64,000 bases of DNA from Actinacidiphila acididurans (lineage in GTDB: Bacteria; Actinomycetota; Actinomycetes; Streptomycetales; Streptomycetaceae): NCBI RefSeq assembly GCF_016918855.1, contig NZ_JADKYB010000002.1:124001-188000 (forward strand), given 5' to 3'. The translations under genes were made by a program, and so were the position numbers. Every line of letters starts with the position of its first letter. Position 1 is the first letter of the stretch. Shown here in pieces: positions 52,727 through 63,933 of the stretch. The notes beneath the pieces were generated by a model. That model saw only the letters and a list, made by a program, of their open reading frames with translations, was not told where the DNA came from and ran no database searches.

Positions 52727-55700
52727 GTGAACAGAGGGTGGGGGGGTCCCCGGCGTACCGCGTCGGGTGGTCCTGCGAGATCGTCGTCACGGTGGTTACG
52801 GCGAACAGCCGTGGCGGCGGTGACGGCGCTGGCCGCCTCGGCGGCCACAGTGGCGGGCGACACGGGTACGGCGCTGGCCGCGCCCCGGGCCGCCGCGCCC
52901 GCCGAGGGGGTGGCCCGGCCGGCCGCGTCGGTCGGTCCGGCGCAGGCGCAGGACGCGGCGTCGGCGCGGTCGATGGCCCGGTCCCAGCACCGCCGGATCG
53001 AGGTGCTGGGCGACCGTACGGATGCGTCGCAGACGTTCGTGAACACCAACGGCACGATGACCTACACCGCGTTCGCGGAGCCGAAGTGGGTCAAGCGGGG
53101 CGGCGCGTGGGCGGATCTGGACGCCACGCTGACGCTGCGGGCGGACGGGACGGTCCGGCCCGCGACGGCGGAGTCCGGCCTGGTGCTGTCCGGCGGCGGA
53201 TCCGGTCCGCTGATGTCGATGACGGTCGACGGCAAGGCGATGTCCCTGGCCTGGCCGTCGGCGCTGCCGGTGCCGGCGCTGTCCGGCGCGACGGCCACCT
53301 ACGGCAACGTGCTGGACGGGGTGGACCTGCGGGTCACCGCGACACCCCAGGGCGGCGCCGAGGAGACGCTGGTGGTCAGGACCGCCGCCGCGGCCGCCGA
53401 CCCGCGGCTGTCGGATCTGGTGCAGACCGTCTCCACCGGTACGGGGACGACCGCGGTCACCGACGCGGGCGGAAACCTCACCGTGAAGGACTCCGGCGGC
53501 CGCCTGCTGGTGAACTCCCCGGCCCCGGCGATGTGGGACTCGGCGACCGGCGCCAACGGGACGGCCGCCACGACCGTCGCCTCCGCGGCCACCCCGAGCG
53601 CCACCGCGGCCACTGCCGGCGCCCGGAGCGGCCCGAGCCGGTCCACCGACCGGGGCCCGGGCGTGCGCGCCCACCGGGCCGCGGTGCGGGCGAGCCTGAA
53701 GGACCACACGCTGCACCTGGTCCCGGACCGGGGACTGCTGTCGCAGAAGGACACGGTCTTCCCGGTGTACATCGATCCGGCCTACGTGCCGCACCCGGCG
53801 AGCGGCTCGACGCTGCACTACGACCTGGTGCAGCAGGCGCTGCCGACGTCGTCGAACTACGACATCCCGCCCGCCATCGGCAACGGGGCCGGTCTGGAGG
53901 CCATGTACCCCCCGACCGGTATCGAGCGGACCTACTACCAGGTGGGCATCCCGTCGAAGATCTGGGACGGGCACGTGCTCAGCGCGTCCATGAAGTTCAC
54001 CGAGGAGAACTCGGCGAGCTGCGCCGCGACCACGTACGCCGTGCAGACCTGGTCGACCAACCCGATCAGCGCCTCCACCACGTGGAACAACGCCCCGGCC
54101 AAGGTCGCGGAGCAGAGCTCGGTGAACTTCGGGCCGGCCTGCACGACAACCCCCAGCGGCACCTTCAGCTTCATGAACCAGGTGACCAATGCCGCGGCCA
54201 ATCACTGGTCGAACATCACCTTCGTGCTGGTCAACAGCAGCGAGACGAACAGCGCCCAGTACAAGCAGTTCGCCAACCCCTCGCTGTCCATCACCTACAA
54301 CACCCCGCCGGCCACCCCGACGAGCATGAGCTTCTCGCCGGCCGGCGGCCTCTGGAACACGGTGTCCAGCACGGGTACTCCGACCTTCACGGCGCAGGCC
54401 ACCGACGCCGACAGCGACACCGTCCGGCTGGACTACCAGGTGCTGTCGCGCACCACGGTGGTCGCGTCGGGCAGTTCGGCGTTCGTGACCTCCGGCACCG
54501 CCGGGACATGGAAGCCGTCGTCCGCTGTGCCCGACGGCAGCTACACCTGGCAGGTACGTGCCTATGACGGCGCCGACTACTCCGCCTGGAGCACCGGCCA
54601 GTTGCTCAGGATCGACACCGCGACCTGCGGTGGCGCCACGGGCGGCCTGGCCCCGACCGATCTCCAGGTCGGCGGGCTGAGCACGGGGGCGCCGGTGCTG
54701 TCGGGGATCGTGCGCGCCTCGGCCGGCGGCGCCGGAATCCTGACCGGCAACATCTACCTGGTGGACTCCTCGGGCCAGGCCGTGGGCGGTTCGCCGACGG
54801 CCACCGGTACCGCGCCCAGCGGCAGCCGGGTCAGCTGGCGGGTTCCGCCCGGGGTCCTGACCGCCGGCGGCAATTACACCTGGTCCATGGGAACACCGGA
54901 CGCCTGCGTCGTGCACACCACGGCCGGGCCCGCCTTCACCGTGCCCACCGACACCACCGAAACGGCACCCACCGGTCCCGGCAACGCCACCATCAGCGGG
55001 TCGGCACTGGTCATCACATCAGCGGCCGCCGACGCCACGAGCGCGCCGGCGACCGGCGCACCGTTCAGCGTCGGGGGAGACGGCACCAACCAGTGGGTGG
55101 CCGCCCTCAAGGCCGACCTGAGCGCGATCCCCGCGGGCTCCGCGATCGACTCCGCGACCCTCACGATGAATCCGGCCGGGTGCCTCGGCCCCTGCACCGC
55201 GGACACCGTGACCATCGGCCAGGCCACCTCGGACGTCAGCGCCGCCGCCACCGGTACGGACCTGGCGGCGGTGACCACCGGCGCCTCGTACAGCGCGTCG
55301 CAAAGCGCCGGCACGTACGACGTGACGACGCTGGTGGGCGCCTGGACGACCGGCGCCGTGTCCAACGACGGCCTTCTGCTGACCGGTACCGCGTCCGGGG
55401 AGGCGTACAGCGGCGCGAGCCTGCACGTCAACTACACCCCGCCGACAGTGCCGTCCGCACCGCAGTCGCTCACGCTGACGCCCGGTGACGGTGGCGTCAT
55501 CGCGGGATGGGCGCAACCGTCCTCGACCGGCTACCTCGACCCCACGGGCGACGCCGACGGCATCACCGCCTACCACGTGACCGTGACCGGCCCCGGCGGC
55601 ACCGTGGCCGCCACGACCACCACGACCGACACCTCCGCGGTCCTGACCGGGCTGACGGACGCCACCGCTTACACCGTCTCGGTCACCGCCGAGAACCCGG

Positions 55701-56833
55701 TCGGAACAGGCGCCGCCGCCACCGGTACCGCCACACCCCAGGCCGTCCCCGGCGGCAAGCAGCAGTATCTGGACGCCGTCACACAGTTCCTCAACGCCCG
55801 TGACTCCCTCCAGACGGGCGCCACGACGACCGCGGCGGCGGCCACGGCCGGCGACAGCCAGCAGACGGCGATCACCGGATGGCTGAACAACGAGGTCTCC
55901 GCGGACACCGCCATGGCCACCTACGCGACGTCCATGCAGCAACAGGAGACCGACGACACCACCACTCTGTCCGACCAGTTGGTCGCGCTCGATCCCACCG
56001 GATCGACGGTCAACGTGTTCGCCACGGCGGACGAGACCTTCACCACCGTGGACACCAGCACCGGCACGGCGCAGTCGGTCCCGGGCCAGGAGACCGACGC
56101 GGTGGAGTACTCCTTCTCGGCCGGCGGCAGCCCGGCGATCACCCAGTACACCGACGCCGACGCGGTGGTCGTGCCGGTCAGCGCGGAGACCGCCCCCACC
56201 GCGTATTCGGCTGTCCTCGATGACCTCACCGGGACCACGCCGGACGGGGTCGGCGTCGACTCCACCGGGACCCACTTCACCGATCCGCCCGCCGGAACGA
56301 TGCGGCCCATGGCGCACTACGGGAACCGGACCGGCATCAAGAACTGGGCCGACGCGCACTGGAACGGCAGCTACAACGGATTCAGCGACGACTGCACCGA
56401 CTTCGCCTCCCGGGCGATGCACTCCGGCGGCAAGATGCCGGAGAACGTGCCCATCTCGCCGATCCTTTCGTACAAGAACGACTCCTACTGGTTCCAGTAC
56501 ACGTACTGGTACGGCTACACCCAGACCAGCTACTCCTGGGCCGGGGCCGTGCACCTGGCGAACTACCAGTCCCGCCAGGGGGCTTGGTTCATCCCCTACG
56601 CCAGCTGGGTGTCGGCGGGCGACCTGATCTTCGCGAACTGGTCCGGCGGAGGATTCTCCGGCATCACGCACACCGGCGTCGTCGCCGCTGTCACCAGCCA
56701 CAACATCTACATCGACCAGCACTCCAAGAAGCGCTATCACGAGCCGCTGTGGAAGGCGGCCGGCTACACGACCTGGCAGGGCTCCAACCCGCGGCTGAGC
56801 GTGTGGGTCGCGGAACCGTACGAGCGGAACTGA
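52727..56833 (+). CDS. Large secreted protein: DNRLRE-like, FnIII and amidase-like domains
   Basis: 1368 residues. Signal peptide after WLRRTAVAAVTALAA. About 330-530 is a DNRLRE-type segment (SMKFTEENSASCAATTYAV, TTWNNAPAKV) seen in extracellular and toxin-delivery proteins. A fibronectin type III domain (SAPQSLTLTPGDGG to TPQAV) lies near 910-1000. The last ~180 residues look like a putative amidase domain (Amidase_6), with the cysteine in DDCTDFASRAMHSGG and the His in ITHTGVVAAV. It could cut peptidoglycan or an amide in another secreted molecule. The GTG at 52727 has AAGGAG upstream. Parts of this architecture are shared with secreted RHS-like proteins, but no RHS repeats are seen. Confidence 0.75.
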   Translation: MNRGWGGPRRTASGGPARSSSRWLRRTAVAAVTALAASAATVAGDTGTALAAPRAAAPAEGVARPAASVGPAQAQDAASARSMARSQHRRIEVLGDRTDASQTFVNTNGTMTYTAFAEPKWVKRGGAWADLDATLTLRADGTVRPATAESGLVLSGGGSGPLMSMTVDGKAMSLAWPSALPVPALSGATATYGNVLDGVDLRVTATPQGGAEETLVVRTAAAAADPRLSDLVQTVSTGTGTTAVTDAGGNLTVKDSGGRLLVNSPAPAMWDSATGANGTAATTVASAATPSATAATAGARSGPSRSTDRGPGVRAHRAAVRASLKDHTLHLVPDRGLLSQKDTVFPVYIDPAYVPHPASGSTLHYDLVQQALPTSSNYDIPPAIGNGAGLEAMYPPTGIERTYYQVGIPSKIWDGHVLSASMKFTEENSASCAATTYAVQTWSTNPISASTTWNNAPAKVAEQSSVNFGPACTTTPSGTFSFMNQVTNAAANHWSNITFVLVNSSETNSAQYKQFANPSLSITYNTPPATPTSMSFSPAGGLWNTVSSTGTPTFTAQATDADSDTVRLDYQVLSRTTVVASGSSAFVTSGTAGTWKPSSAVPDGSYTWQVRAYDGADYSAWSTGQLLRIDTATCGGATGGLAPTDLQVGGLSTGAPVLSGIVRASAGGAGILTGNIYLVDSSGQAVGGSPTATGTAPSGSRVSWRVPPGVLTAGGNYTWSMGTPDACVVHTTAGPAFTVPTDTTETAPTGPGNATISGSALVITSAAADATSAPATGAPFSVGGDGTNQWVAALKADLSAIPAGSAIDSATLTMNPAGCLGPCTADTVTIGQATSDVSAAATGTDLAAVTTGASYSASQSAGTYDVTTLVGAWTTGAVSNDGLLLTGTASGEAYSGASLHVNYTPPTVPSAPQSLTLTPGDGGVIAGWAQPSSTGYLDPTGDADGITAYHVTVTGPGGTVAATTTTTDTSAVLTGLTDATAYTVSVTAENPVGTGAAATGTATPQAVPGGKQQYLDAVTQFLNARDSLQTGATTTAAAATAGDSQQTAITGWLNNEVSADTAMATYATSMQQQETDDTTTLSDQLVALDPTGSTVNVFATADETFTTVDTSTGTAQSVPGQETDAVEYSFSAGGSPAITQYTDADAVVVPVSAETAPTAYSAVLDDLTGTTPDGVGVDSTGTHFTDPPAGTMRPMAHYGNRTGIKNWADAHWNGSYNGFSDDCTDFASRAMHSGGKMPENVPISPILSYKNDSYWFQYTYWYGYTQTSYSWAGAVHLANYQSRQGAWFIPYASWVSAGDLIFANWSGGGFSGITHTGVVAAVTSHNIYIDQHSKKRYHEPLWKAAGYTTWQGSNPRLSVWVAEPYERN

Positions 56834-56874
56834 GGCGCTGACGCGCAGCCTCCGACCGGCCGTGTCCGCAGTGA

Positions 56875-56910
56875 GCGCCGGCCCCGCCCCGCATCGGGCG
56901 GGGCCGGCGC
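56875..56910. terminator. Terminator after the large secreted protein gene
   Basis: Perfect 15-bp arms (56875-56889 and 56896-56910) with a CGCATC loop; no long U-tract follows. Confidence 0.85.
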
Positions 56911-57121
56911 CCCTGCGACGGCCATGAGGCACCCGTGAAACATCCACGGCTGGCATTTCCCCAGGTCAAGGGGTATGTCGCCGGCCGCCGGGTCGCCCGG
57001 ATGGCGGTACGCCGGTGCCGGGCGCACGATGGAACGCCAGGGCCCGTCCCATGCCTGACCGCACCCATTGGGGGTAGCCGCAGGAACGACACAGCAGGGA
57101 GACGAAAGCCGAGGTACCGCC

Positions 57122-58228
57122 ATGCCGGACGACGATCTGCCGGGCCTGGGGGCTCGCCCGCTCGGGGCGGCCACGGCCCGCGCACGACGGCGCCGGGGGC
57201 TGCGGATCGCGGCCTGGACAGCGGCCGGCCTGGTCCTGCTCGGCGCGTCGGGCGCCGGATACATGTACTTCCGGCTCAACGACAACATCCACCGGGTGAA
57301 CATCGACAGCGCGCTGCACCAGGAGCGGCGGCCGGCCCGGCTCGACAACGGCGCCATGGACATCCTCGTCCTCGGCTCCGACTCGCGCTCCGGCGCCGAC
57401 AGCGTCTACGGCCGGGACACCGGCACCGCCCGCTCCGACACCGCCATGGTGATCCACCTCAACCGCGGCCACACCCGGGCGACCGTGGTGAGCATCCCGC
57501 GCGACACCCTCGTCCACCGCCCGCCCTGCACCACCCCCCGCGGCGGCACCGCGCCCGCCGCCGACGAGGTGATGTTCAACAGCGCCTACGAGGTCGGCGG
57601 CCCGGCCTGCGCGGTCAAGACCGTCGAGTCGCTGAGCGGACTGCGCATGGACCACTACGTCGAGGTGGACTTCTCCGGCTTCCGGCACCTGGTCGACGCC
57701 CTCGGCGGGGTCCCGCTGACCACCACGGCGGCCATCCACGACCCGGACAGCCACCTGGACCTGCCGGCCGGCACCCACACCCTGAACGGCGCCCAGGCAC
57801 TCGGCCTGGTGCGCACCCGGCACGGCGTGGCCGACGGCAGCGACCTGGGCCGGATCAAGCTCCAGCAGGCGTTCCTGCGGGCCCTGCTGGACCGGATCGG
57901 CGGGCTGGGCCTGCTCACCAGCCCCGGCAAGCTGTTCTCGGTCGCCGACACCGCCACCAGCGCCGTCACCACCGACACCGGGCTCGGCTCGGTGAACAAG
58001 CTGATGAACCTGGCACAGAGCGTGCAGCACATCGACTCCCGGCACACCCACACGGTGACCCTGCCGGTCGAGTACGCGCCCACCGACCCCAACCGGGTGC
58101 GGCCCATCGCCTCCGGCGCCACCATGGTCTGGGCCGCCCTGCGGGCCGACCGCCCGGTCCCGCCGGCCGCCGTCCGCGACTCGGTCGCCGAGAAGTCCCC
58201 CGCCTCGAAGGTCGTCGGCCGCCCCTGA
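57122..58228 (+). CDS. LytR-CpsA-Psr (LCP) family cell-wall ligase
   Basis: 368 residues. Short cytoplasmic start, one membrane helix ([20 protein letters not shown]), then an extracellular LCP domain. Family motifs are [38 protein letters not shown] and [10 protein letters not shown]. These enzymes transfer polyprenyl-linked glycopolymers to peptidoglycan. The ATG at 57122 has GAGGT upstream. In Streptomyces a LytR-family gene lies between rho and rpmE, from memory, which fits. Confidence 0.93.
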   Translation: MPDDDLPGLGARPLGAATARARRRRGLRIAAWTAAGLVLLGASGAGYMYFRLNDNIHRVNIDSALHQERRPARLDNGAMDILVLGSDSRSGADSVYGRDTGTARSDTAMVIHLNRGHTRATVVSIPRDTLVHRPPCTTPRGGTAPAADEVMFNSAYEVGGPACAVKTVESLSGLRMDHYVEVDFSGFRHLVDALGGVPLTTTAAIHDPDSHLDLPAGTHTLNGAQALGLVRTRHGVADGSDLGRIKLQQAFLRALLDRIGGLGLLTSPGKLFSVADTATSAVTTDTGLGSVNKLMNLAQSVQHIDSRHTHTVTLPVEYAPTDPNRVRPIASGATMVWAALRADRPVPPAAVRDSVAEKSPASKVVGRP

Positions 58229-58410
58229 GGCGCCCTGGCGCGCCTCGACGAGCCTGGATGCGCCTTGACGCGTACAGCTCGGGAATGATCCCGGTCCCGC
58301 CCCGGTTTTGTCCGGTGCGGGCGGTCCTGGCAGACTTGACCGCTGGCCCCGGTTCACGCGACGCAAACCCGCGGAAGCGACCCGGTGCCCTCCCGGACCT
58401 AGGAGCATCC

Positions 58411-58641
58411 TTGAAGCGCGACATCCACCCCGAGTACGTCGAGACGCAGGTCACCTGCACCTGCGGCGCGTCGTTCACCACGCGCAGCACCGAGCCGAGC
58501 GGCCAGATCCGCTCGGACGTGTGCTCCGCGTGCCACCCGTTCTACACGGGCAAGCAGAAGATCCTCGACACCGGCGGCCGCGTGGCCCGCTTCGAGGCCC
58601 GCTTCGGCAAGGCGAAGACGGCCGGGTCCGCGAAGAAGTAG
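58411..58641 (+). CDS. rpmE: Ribosomal protein L31
   Basis: 76 residues of the zinc-binding (C+) form: CTCG near residue 16, and CSACH near residue 37 supply the cysteines. It is part of the 50S subunit. The start is a TTG (58411) with AGGAG 5 bases upstream. A terminator follows. Confidence 0.95.
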   Translation: MKRDIHPEYVETQVTCTCGASFTTRSTEPSGQIRSDVCSACHPFYTGKQKILDTGGRVARFEARFGKAKTAGSAKK

Positions 58642-58650
58642 CGACCCGAG

Positions 58651-58699
58651 AGCGCCGGTCCCCGGTCGCCCCGCGCAGGGCGGCCGGACCGGCGCTTTG
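58651..58699 (+). terminator. rpmE terminator
   Basis: Eleven-bp arms (58651-58661 and 58686-58696) around an inner hairpin, followed by TTTG. Confidence 0.75.
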
Positions 58700-58737
58700 T
58701 CGTCCGGCCACCAGTCCGCACTTCCCAGGGATCCATG

Positions 58738-59820
<1,083 letters not shown>

Positions 59821-59860
59821 CCGGCGCCGGCCGGGCCCAGGGCTGAAGGGGACGAGGGAA

Positions 59861-60706
59861 GTGAACCTGCTGCTCGCCGAGGTGGCGCAGGCCGCGCAGC
59901 GGCTGGCGGAGGCCGGGGTGCCGTCGCCGCGCTTCGACGCCGAGGAGCTGGCCGCGTACGTGCACGGCGTCAAGCGCGGACAGCTGCACAGCGTGGCCGA
60001 CGGCGAATTCGACGCGCGCTACTGGGAGGCCGTCGCCCGCCGCGAGGCCCGCGAGCCGTTGCAGCACATCACCGGCCGGGCCTTCTTCCGCTACCTGGAG
60101 CTCCAGGTGGGGCCCGGGGTGTTCGTGCCGCGCCCGGAGACCGAGTCGGTGGTCGGCTGGGCGATAGACGCGGTCCGCGCCATGGACGTGGCCGAGCCGG
60201 TCGTGGTGGACCTGTGCACCGGCTCCGGCGCCATCGCGCTCGCCCTGGCCCAGGAGGTGCCGCGCTCCCGCGTGCACGCCGTGGAACTGTCCGAGCAGGC
60301 CCTGGAGTGGGCCCGCAAGAACGTGGCGGGCAGCAAGGTCGACCTGCGGGCCGGGGACGCGCTGAGCGCCTTCCCCGACCTCAACGGCCAGGTCGACCTG
60401 GTGGTGTCCAACCCGCCGTACATCCCGCTGCGCGAGCGCCCGCTGGTGGCCCCCGAGGCCCGCGACCACGACCCCGAGCTGGCCCTGTTCTCCGGCGAGG
60501 ACGGCCTCGACGCCATCCGCGGCATCGAGCGCACCGCCCACCGGCTGCTGCGCCCCGGCGGCGTGGTCGTCATCGAGCACGCCGACTCCCAGGGCGGCCA
60601 GGTCCCCTGGATCTTCCACGAGGACGCCGGCTGGGCGGACGCGGCCGACCACCCCGACCTCAACAACCGTCCGCGCTTCACCACCGCCCGCAAGGCGGTG
60701 CCGTGA
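59861..60706 (+). CDS. prmC: Release factor glutamine methyltransferase
   Basis: 281 residues. N-terminal helical substrate domain (GVPSPRFDAEELAAYV) then a SAM methyltransferase with VVVDLCTGSGAIALALA and the catalytic NPPY in VVSNPPYIPLRER. It methylates the glutamine of the GGQ loop in release factors. The GTG start at 59861 has GAGGGAAG upstream. Its last codons and stop are duplicated in the 90-bp repeats that follow. Confidence 0.96.
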   Translation: MNLLLAEVAQAAQRLAEAGVPSPRFDAEELAAYVHGVKRGQLHSVADGEFDARYWEAVARREAREPLQHITGRAFFRYLELQVGPGVFVPRPETESVVGWAIDAVRAMDVAEPVVVDLCTGSGAIALALAQEVPRSRVHAVELSEQALEWARKNVAGSKVDLRAGDALSAFPDLNGQVDLVVSNPPYIPLRERPLVAPEARDHDPELALFSGEDGLDAIRGIERTAHRLLRPGGVVVIEHADSQGGQVPWIFHEDAGWADAADHPDLNNRPRFTTARKAVP

Positions 60707-60890
60707 GGATCGGGGATGCGCGGGAGAATCTGCCGGGGGTCCGGGGGTCGTCCCCCGGGAGATGGCGGCACCACGGCCCGCAAGGCGGTGCCGTGAGGAT
60801 CGGGGATGCGCGGGAGAATCTGCCGGGGGTCCGGGGGTCGTCCCCCGGGAGATGGCGGCACCACCGCCCGCAAGGCGGTGCCGTGAAGGC
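60691..60890. repeat. 90-bp tandem duplication of the prmC 3' end
   Basis: Copy 1 (60691-60780) and copy 2 (60781-60870) differ by one base, with a partial third copy from 60871 and a degenerate one at about 60911. Each begins with the last codons and stop of prmC (CAAGGCGGTGCCGTGA) and contains a GGGGGTC/GTCCCCC inverted repeat. The junction lies between prmC and tsaC. Confidence 0.9.
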
Positions 60891-60962
60891 ACCGATGCAG
60901 CACGACCGCCTGCAAGGCGATGCCGTGAGTACGTTCCTGGGTACGTCTTTGGAGGTCAGCTA

Positions 60963-61610
60963 ATGGCACGGCGATACGACTGCTCCGACGCGAACGACCG
61001 GGCCACCGGCCTGCGCGAGGCCACCTCGGCGGTCAAGCGCGGCGATCTGGTGGTGCTGCCCACCGACACCGTCTACGGCATCGGCGCCGACGCCTTCGAC
61101 GCGGAGGCGGTCGGCGACCTGCTGCAGGCCAAGGGCCGCGGCCGGGCCATGCCCTCGCCGGTGCTGGTGGGCTCCCCGAACACCCTGCACGGCATCGTCA
61201 CCGACTTCTCCGAGCAGGCCTGGGAGCTGGTCGACGCCTTCTGGCCGGGCGCGCTGACCCTGGTCACCCGGCACCAGCCCTCGCTGAACTGGGACCTCGG
61301 CGACACCCGCGGCACCGTCGCGGTCCGCATGCCGCTGCACCCGGTCGCGATCGAGCTGCTGACCGCCACCGGGCCGATGGCCGTCTCCAGCGCCAACCTC
61401 ACCGGCCACCCCTCGCCGCAGGACTGCGACGCGGCCCAGGAGATGCTGGGCGACTCGGTCGCGGTGTACCTCGACGGCGGGCCCACCCCGGCCGCCGTGC
61501 CGTCCTCCATCGTGGACGTCACCGGCAAGGTGCCGGTGCTGCTGCGGGCCGGGGCGATCAGTGCGGAGGAGCTGCGCAAGGTCGTACCCGACTTGCAGGA
61601 GCGCAATTGA
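60963..61610 (+). CDS. tsaC: Threonylcarbamoyl-AMP synthase
   Basis: 215 residues, Sua5/YciO/YrdC family. It makes threonylcarbamoyl-AMP, the first step of t6A37 tRNA modification. The ligand motif VLPTDTVYGIGADAF and PSPVLVG (related to the KxR region), then AVSSANLTGHPS and VPSSIVDVTG are typical. The length fits the short TsaC form without the Sua5 C-terminal domain. The ATG at 60963 has GGAGG upstream. Its stop overlaps the next start (TTGA). Confidence 0.93.
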   Translation: MARRYDCSDANDRATGLREATSAVKRGDLVVLPTDTVYGIGADAFDAEAVGDLLQAKGRGRAMPSPVLVGSPNTLHGIVTDFSEQAWELVDAFWPGALTLVTRHQPSLNWDLGDTRGTVAVRMPLHPVAIELLTATGPMAVSSANLTGHPSPQDCDAAQEMLGDSVAVYLDGGPTPAAVPSSIVDVTGKVPVLLRAGAISAEELRKVVPDLQERN

Positions 61611-62278
61611 CGCCCGGCGGACACCGGTCCGAGTGGCGTGGCATACGGGGACCGGACGTCCCGCCGGGCGTACCGGGGCAGGGGCGTGACCTCTTCCGGG
61701 TGCTGCACGTCTGCACCGGCAACGTGTGCCGCTCGCCGATGGCCGAGCGGCTGATGCGGCACGGCCTGGCCGGGCGGCTCGGCGACGGCGCCGCGGGCAT
61801 CCTGGTGGAGTCCGCGGGCACCTGGGGCCACGAGGGCGCGCCCATGGAGGCCCACGCCGCCGCGGTGCTCGCCGAGTACGGCGCCGACCCGGCCGGCTTC
61901 ACCGGCCGGGAGCTGCTGGACGACCACGTCATCGACGCCGACCTGGTGCTGACCGCCACCCGGGACCACCGGGCCCAGGTCATCGCCATGGGCCACGACG
62001 CGGGCCTGCGCACCTTCACCCTCAAGGAGTTCACCCGGCTCGTGCGCGCGATAGACCAGGCCACCCTGCCCGAGGACGGCGTGACCGAGCGGGCCCGGGC
62101 CCTGGTACGGGCCGCGGCGGCGCTGCGCGGCTGGCTGCTGGCCTCCACCCCGGACGCCGACGAGGTCAACGACCCCTACGGCGCCCCGATCACGTACTTC
62201 CGCAGCATCGGCGAGGAGATCCAGCTCGCCCTGGACCCCGTGGTCACCGCCCTGACCGGAATCCCGGCCGCCGTTTAG
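61607..62278 (+). CDS. Low-molecular-weight protein-tyrosine phosphatase-like protein
   Basis: 223 residues. The active-site loop VCTGNVCRSPMAERL has the CX5R-S signature, and the general-acid Asp is in NDPYGAPI. The family dephosphorylates tyrosine and may act on kinases of capsule or cell-wall synthesis. The N-terminal 30 residues are an extension. A TTG start (61607) overlaps the tsaC stop (TTGA), with AGGAG upstream, so the two are coupled. A wecA-like gene lies downstream. Confidence 0.9.
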   Translation: MTPGGHRSEWRGIRGPDVPPGVPGQGRDLFRVLHVCTGNVCRSPMAERLMRHGLAGRLGDGAAGILVESAGTWGHEGAPMEAHAAAVLAEYGADPAGFTGRELLDDHVIDADLVLTATRDHRAQVIAMGHDAGLRTFTLKEFTRLVRAIDQATLPEDGVTERARALVRAAAALRGWLLASTPDADEVNDPYGAPITYFRSIGEEIQLALDPVVTALTGIPAAV

Positions 62279-62356
62279 CCGTCCACAGCAGGGCGGCCGG
62301 GCGCGGGCGCGCCTACAGTGGGACCGGGATCACCTCTCCTCGCCCGGGAGGCAGCC

Positions 62357-63736
62357 ATGCCGGTCTCGGCCGCAACGCCCGCCGAAACACCCGCCGCGCC
62401 GGCCGCGGAGCCGGCCTCCGCCGCGCCCGCCGGAGGGAGGGCCGCGCCGCCCGGCGGGTCCGCCGCCTCCGGCCGGGCCGGGGCCCCGCCCACCGGGCTG
62501 CCCGCGGACTTCTCGGCGCTGCGCCGCCAGGACCCGGAGCTGGCCGGGCTGCTGCTGGCCGAACTGGACCGGCAGAGCCGGTGCCTGCAGCTCATGGCGG
62601 GGGAGAACTTCGCCTCGCCGGCCGTGCTCGCCGCCCTCGGCTCGCCGCTCGCCAACAAGTACGCGGAGGGGTATCCGGGCCGCCGCCACCACGCCGGCTG
62701 CGAACTGGTGGACCTGGCCGAGCGGCTGGCCGTGGAGCGCGCCTGCGCCCTGTTCGGCGCCGAACACGCCAACGTGCAGCCGTACTCCGGCTCCTCGGCC
62801 GTCCTGGCCGCCTACGCCGCCCTGCTGGTCCCCGGTGACACCGTGCTGGCCACCGCGCTGCCGCACGGCGGCCACCTCACCCACGGCTCCCGCTCCAACT
62901 TCTCCGGCCGCTGGTTCCGCTTCGTCGGCTACGGCGTGCGGGCGGACACCGGCCTGATCGACTACGACCAGGTGCGCGACCTGGCCCTGGCGCACCGCCC
63001 CAAGGCCATCGTGTGCGGCACCATCGCCCACCCCCGGCACCTGGACTGGGCGGCCTTCCGGGAGATCGCCGACGAGGCCGGCGCCTACCTGATCGCGGAC
63101 GCCGCCCACACCCTCGGCCTGGTCGCCGGGGGAGCGGCTCCGAACCCGGTGCCGTACGCCGACGTGGTGTGCGCCACCACCCACAAGACGCTGCGCGGCC
63201 CCCGCGGCGGGCTGATCCTGTGCGGCGAGCACCTGGGCCCCCGGGTGGACCGGGCGGTCTTCCCGTTCTCCCAGGGCGGCCCGCACCTGCACTCCATCGC
63301 CGCCAAGGCGGTCGCCTTCCAGGAGGCCGCGGGCGCCGGCTTCGCCGCGTACGCGCACCAGGTGGTCGCCAACGCCCGCCTGCTCGCGCGGGAACTCGCC
63401 GGGCAGGGCCTGGACGTGCTCACCGGCGGCACCGACACCCACCTGATCACCGCCGACCTGGCACCGCTGGGCCTGTCCGGAGGCAGCGCCCGCGGCCGGT
63501 GCGCGGCCGCCGGCATCGTGCTGGACAAGTACGCCCCGCCGTACTCCCGGGCCGGCGAGGAGTGCTCCGGGATCCGGCTGGGCACCGCCGCGGTCACCAC
63601 GCAGGGCATGGGCGGCGCCGAGATGACCCGGATCGGGGAGCTGATCGGCCGGGCGCTGCGCGAGGAGCCGGCCACGGTGACCGAGGTCACGGCCCTGACC
63701 CGGCGCTTCCCGCCGTATCCGGTGACCGCTGCGTGA
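62357..63736 (+). CDS. Serine hydroxymethyltransferase-like protein
   Basis: 459 residues. PLP lysine in CATTHKTLRGPRGG and the GENFASPAVLAALGSPLANK start are typical of glycine/serine hydroxymethyltransferase. The first 40 residues are an Ala/Pro/Gly-rich extension. It would exchange serine and glycine with tetrahydrofolate. In Streptomyces a second SHMT copy lies near this locus, from memory, so a paralog of the main glyA is likely. The ATG at 62357 has GGGAGG upstream. Confidence 0.88.
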   Translation: MPVSAATPAETPAAPAAEPASAAPAGGRAAPPGGSAASGRAGAPPTGLPADFSALRRQDPELAGLLLAELDRQSRCLQLMAGENFASPAVLAALGSPLANKYAEGYPGRRHHAGCELVDLAERLAVERACALFGAEHANVQPYSGSSAVLAAYAALLVPGDTVLATALPHGGHLTHGSRSNFSGRWFRFVGYGVRADTGLIDYDQVRDLALAHRPKAIVCGTIAHPRHLDWAAFREIADEAGAYLIADAAHTLGLVAGGAAPNPVPYADVVCATTHKTLRGPRGGLILCGEHLGPRVDRAVFPFSQGGPHLHSIAAKAVAFQEAAGAGFAAYAHQVVANARLLARELAGQGLDVLTGGTDTHLITADLAPLGLSGGSARGRCAAAGIVLDKYAPPYSRAGEECSGIRLGTAAVTTQGMGGAEMTRIGELIGRALREEPATVTEVTALTRRFPPYPVTAA

Positions 63737-63933
63737 CGGCTTGCTCACCCGGCCGTAACATGCCCGACCTTCGTACATTCCCACCGCGGACGGAGTGCAA
63801 CCGCAAAGGTTCCCTGTGAGTCTTCCCTTGTGTTGGCTGTCCCGGCCCGGCCACCACTAGGGTGTGACGCTGTGAGGAACCCCCGGACGCGTGCGCATGA
63901 CGGCTGCGCCCCCGAAAACGGCGGAGGCTGCTC

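Noticed and set aside
52464..52730. Short plus-strand frame of 88 codons with several cysteines
   Set aside because: No ribosome site at its start, unlike codon use, and it runs into the ribosome site of the large secreted protein gene.
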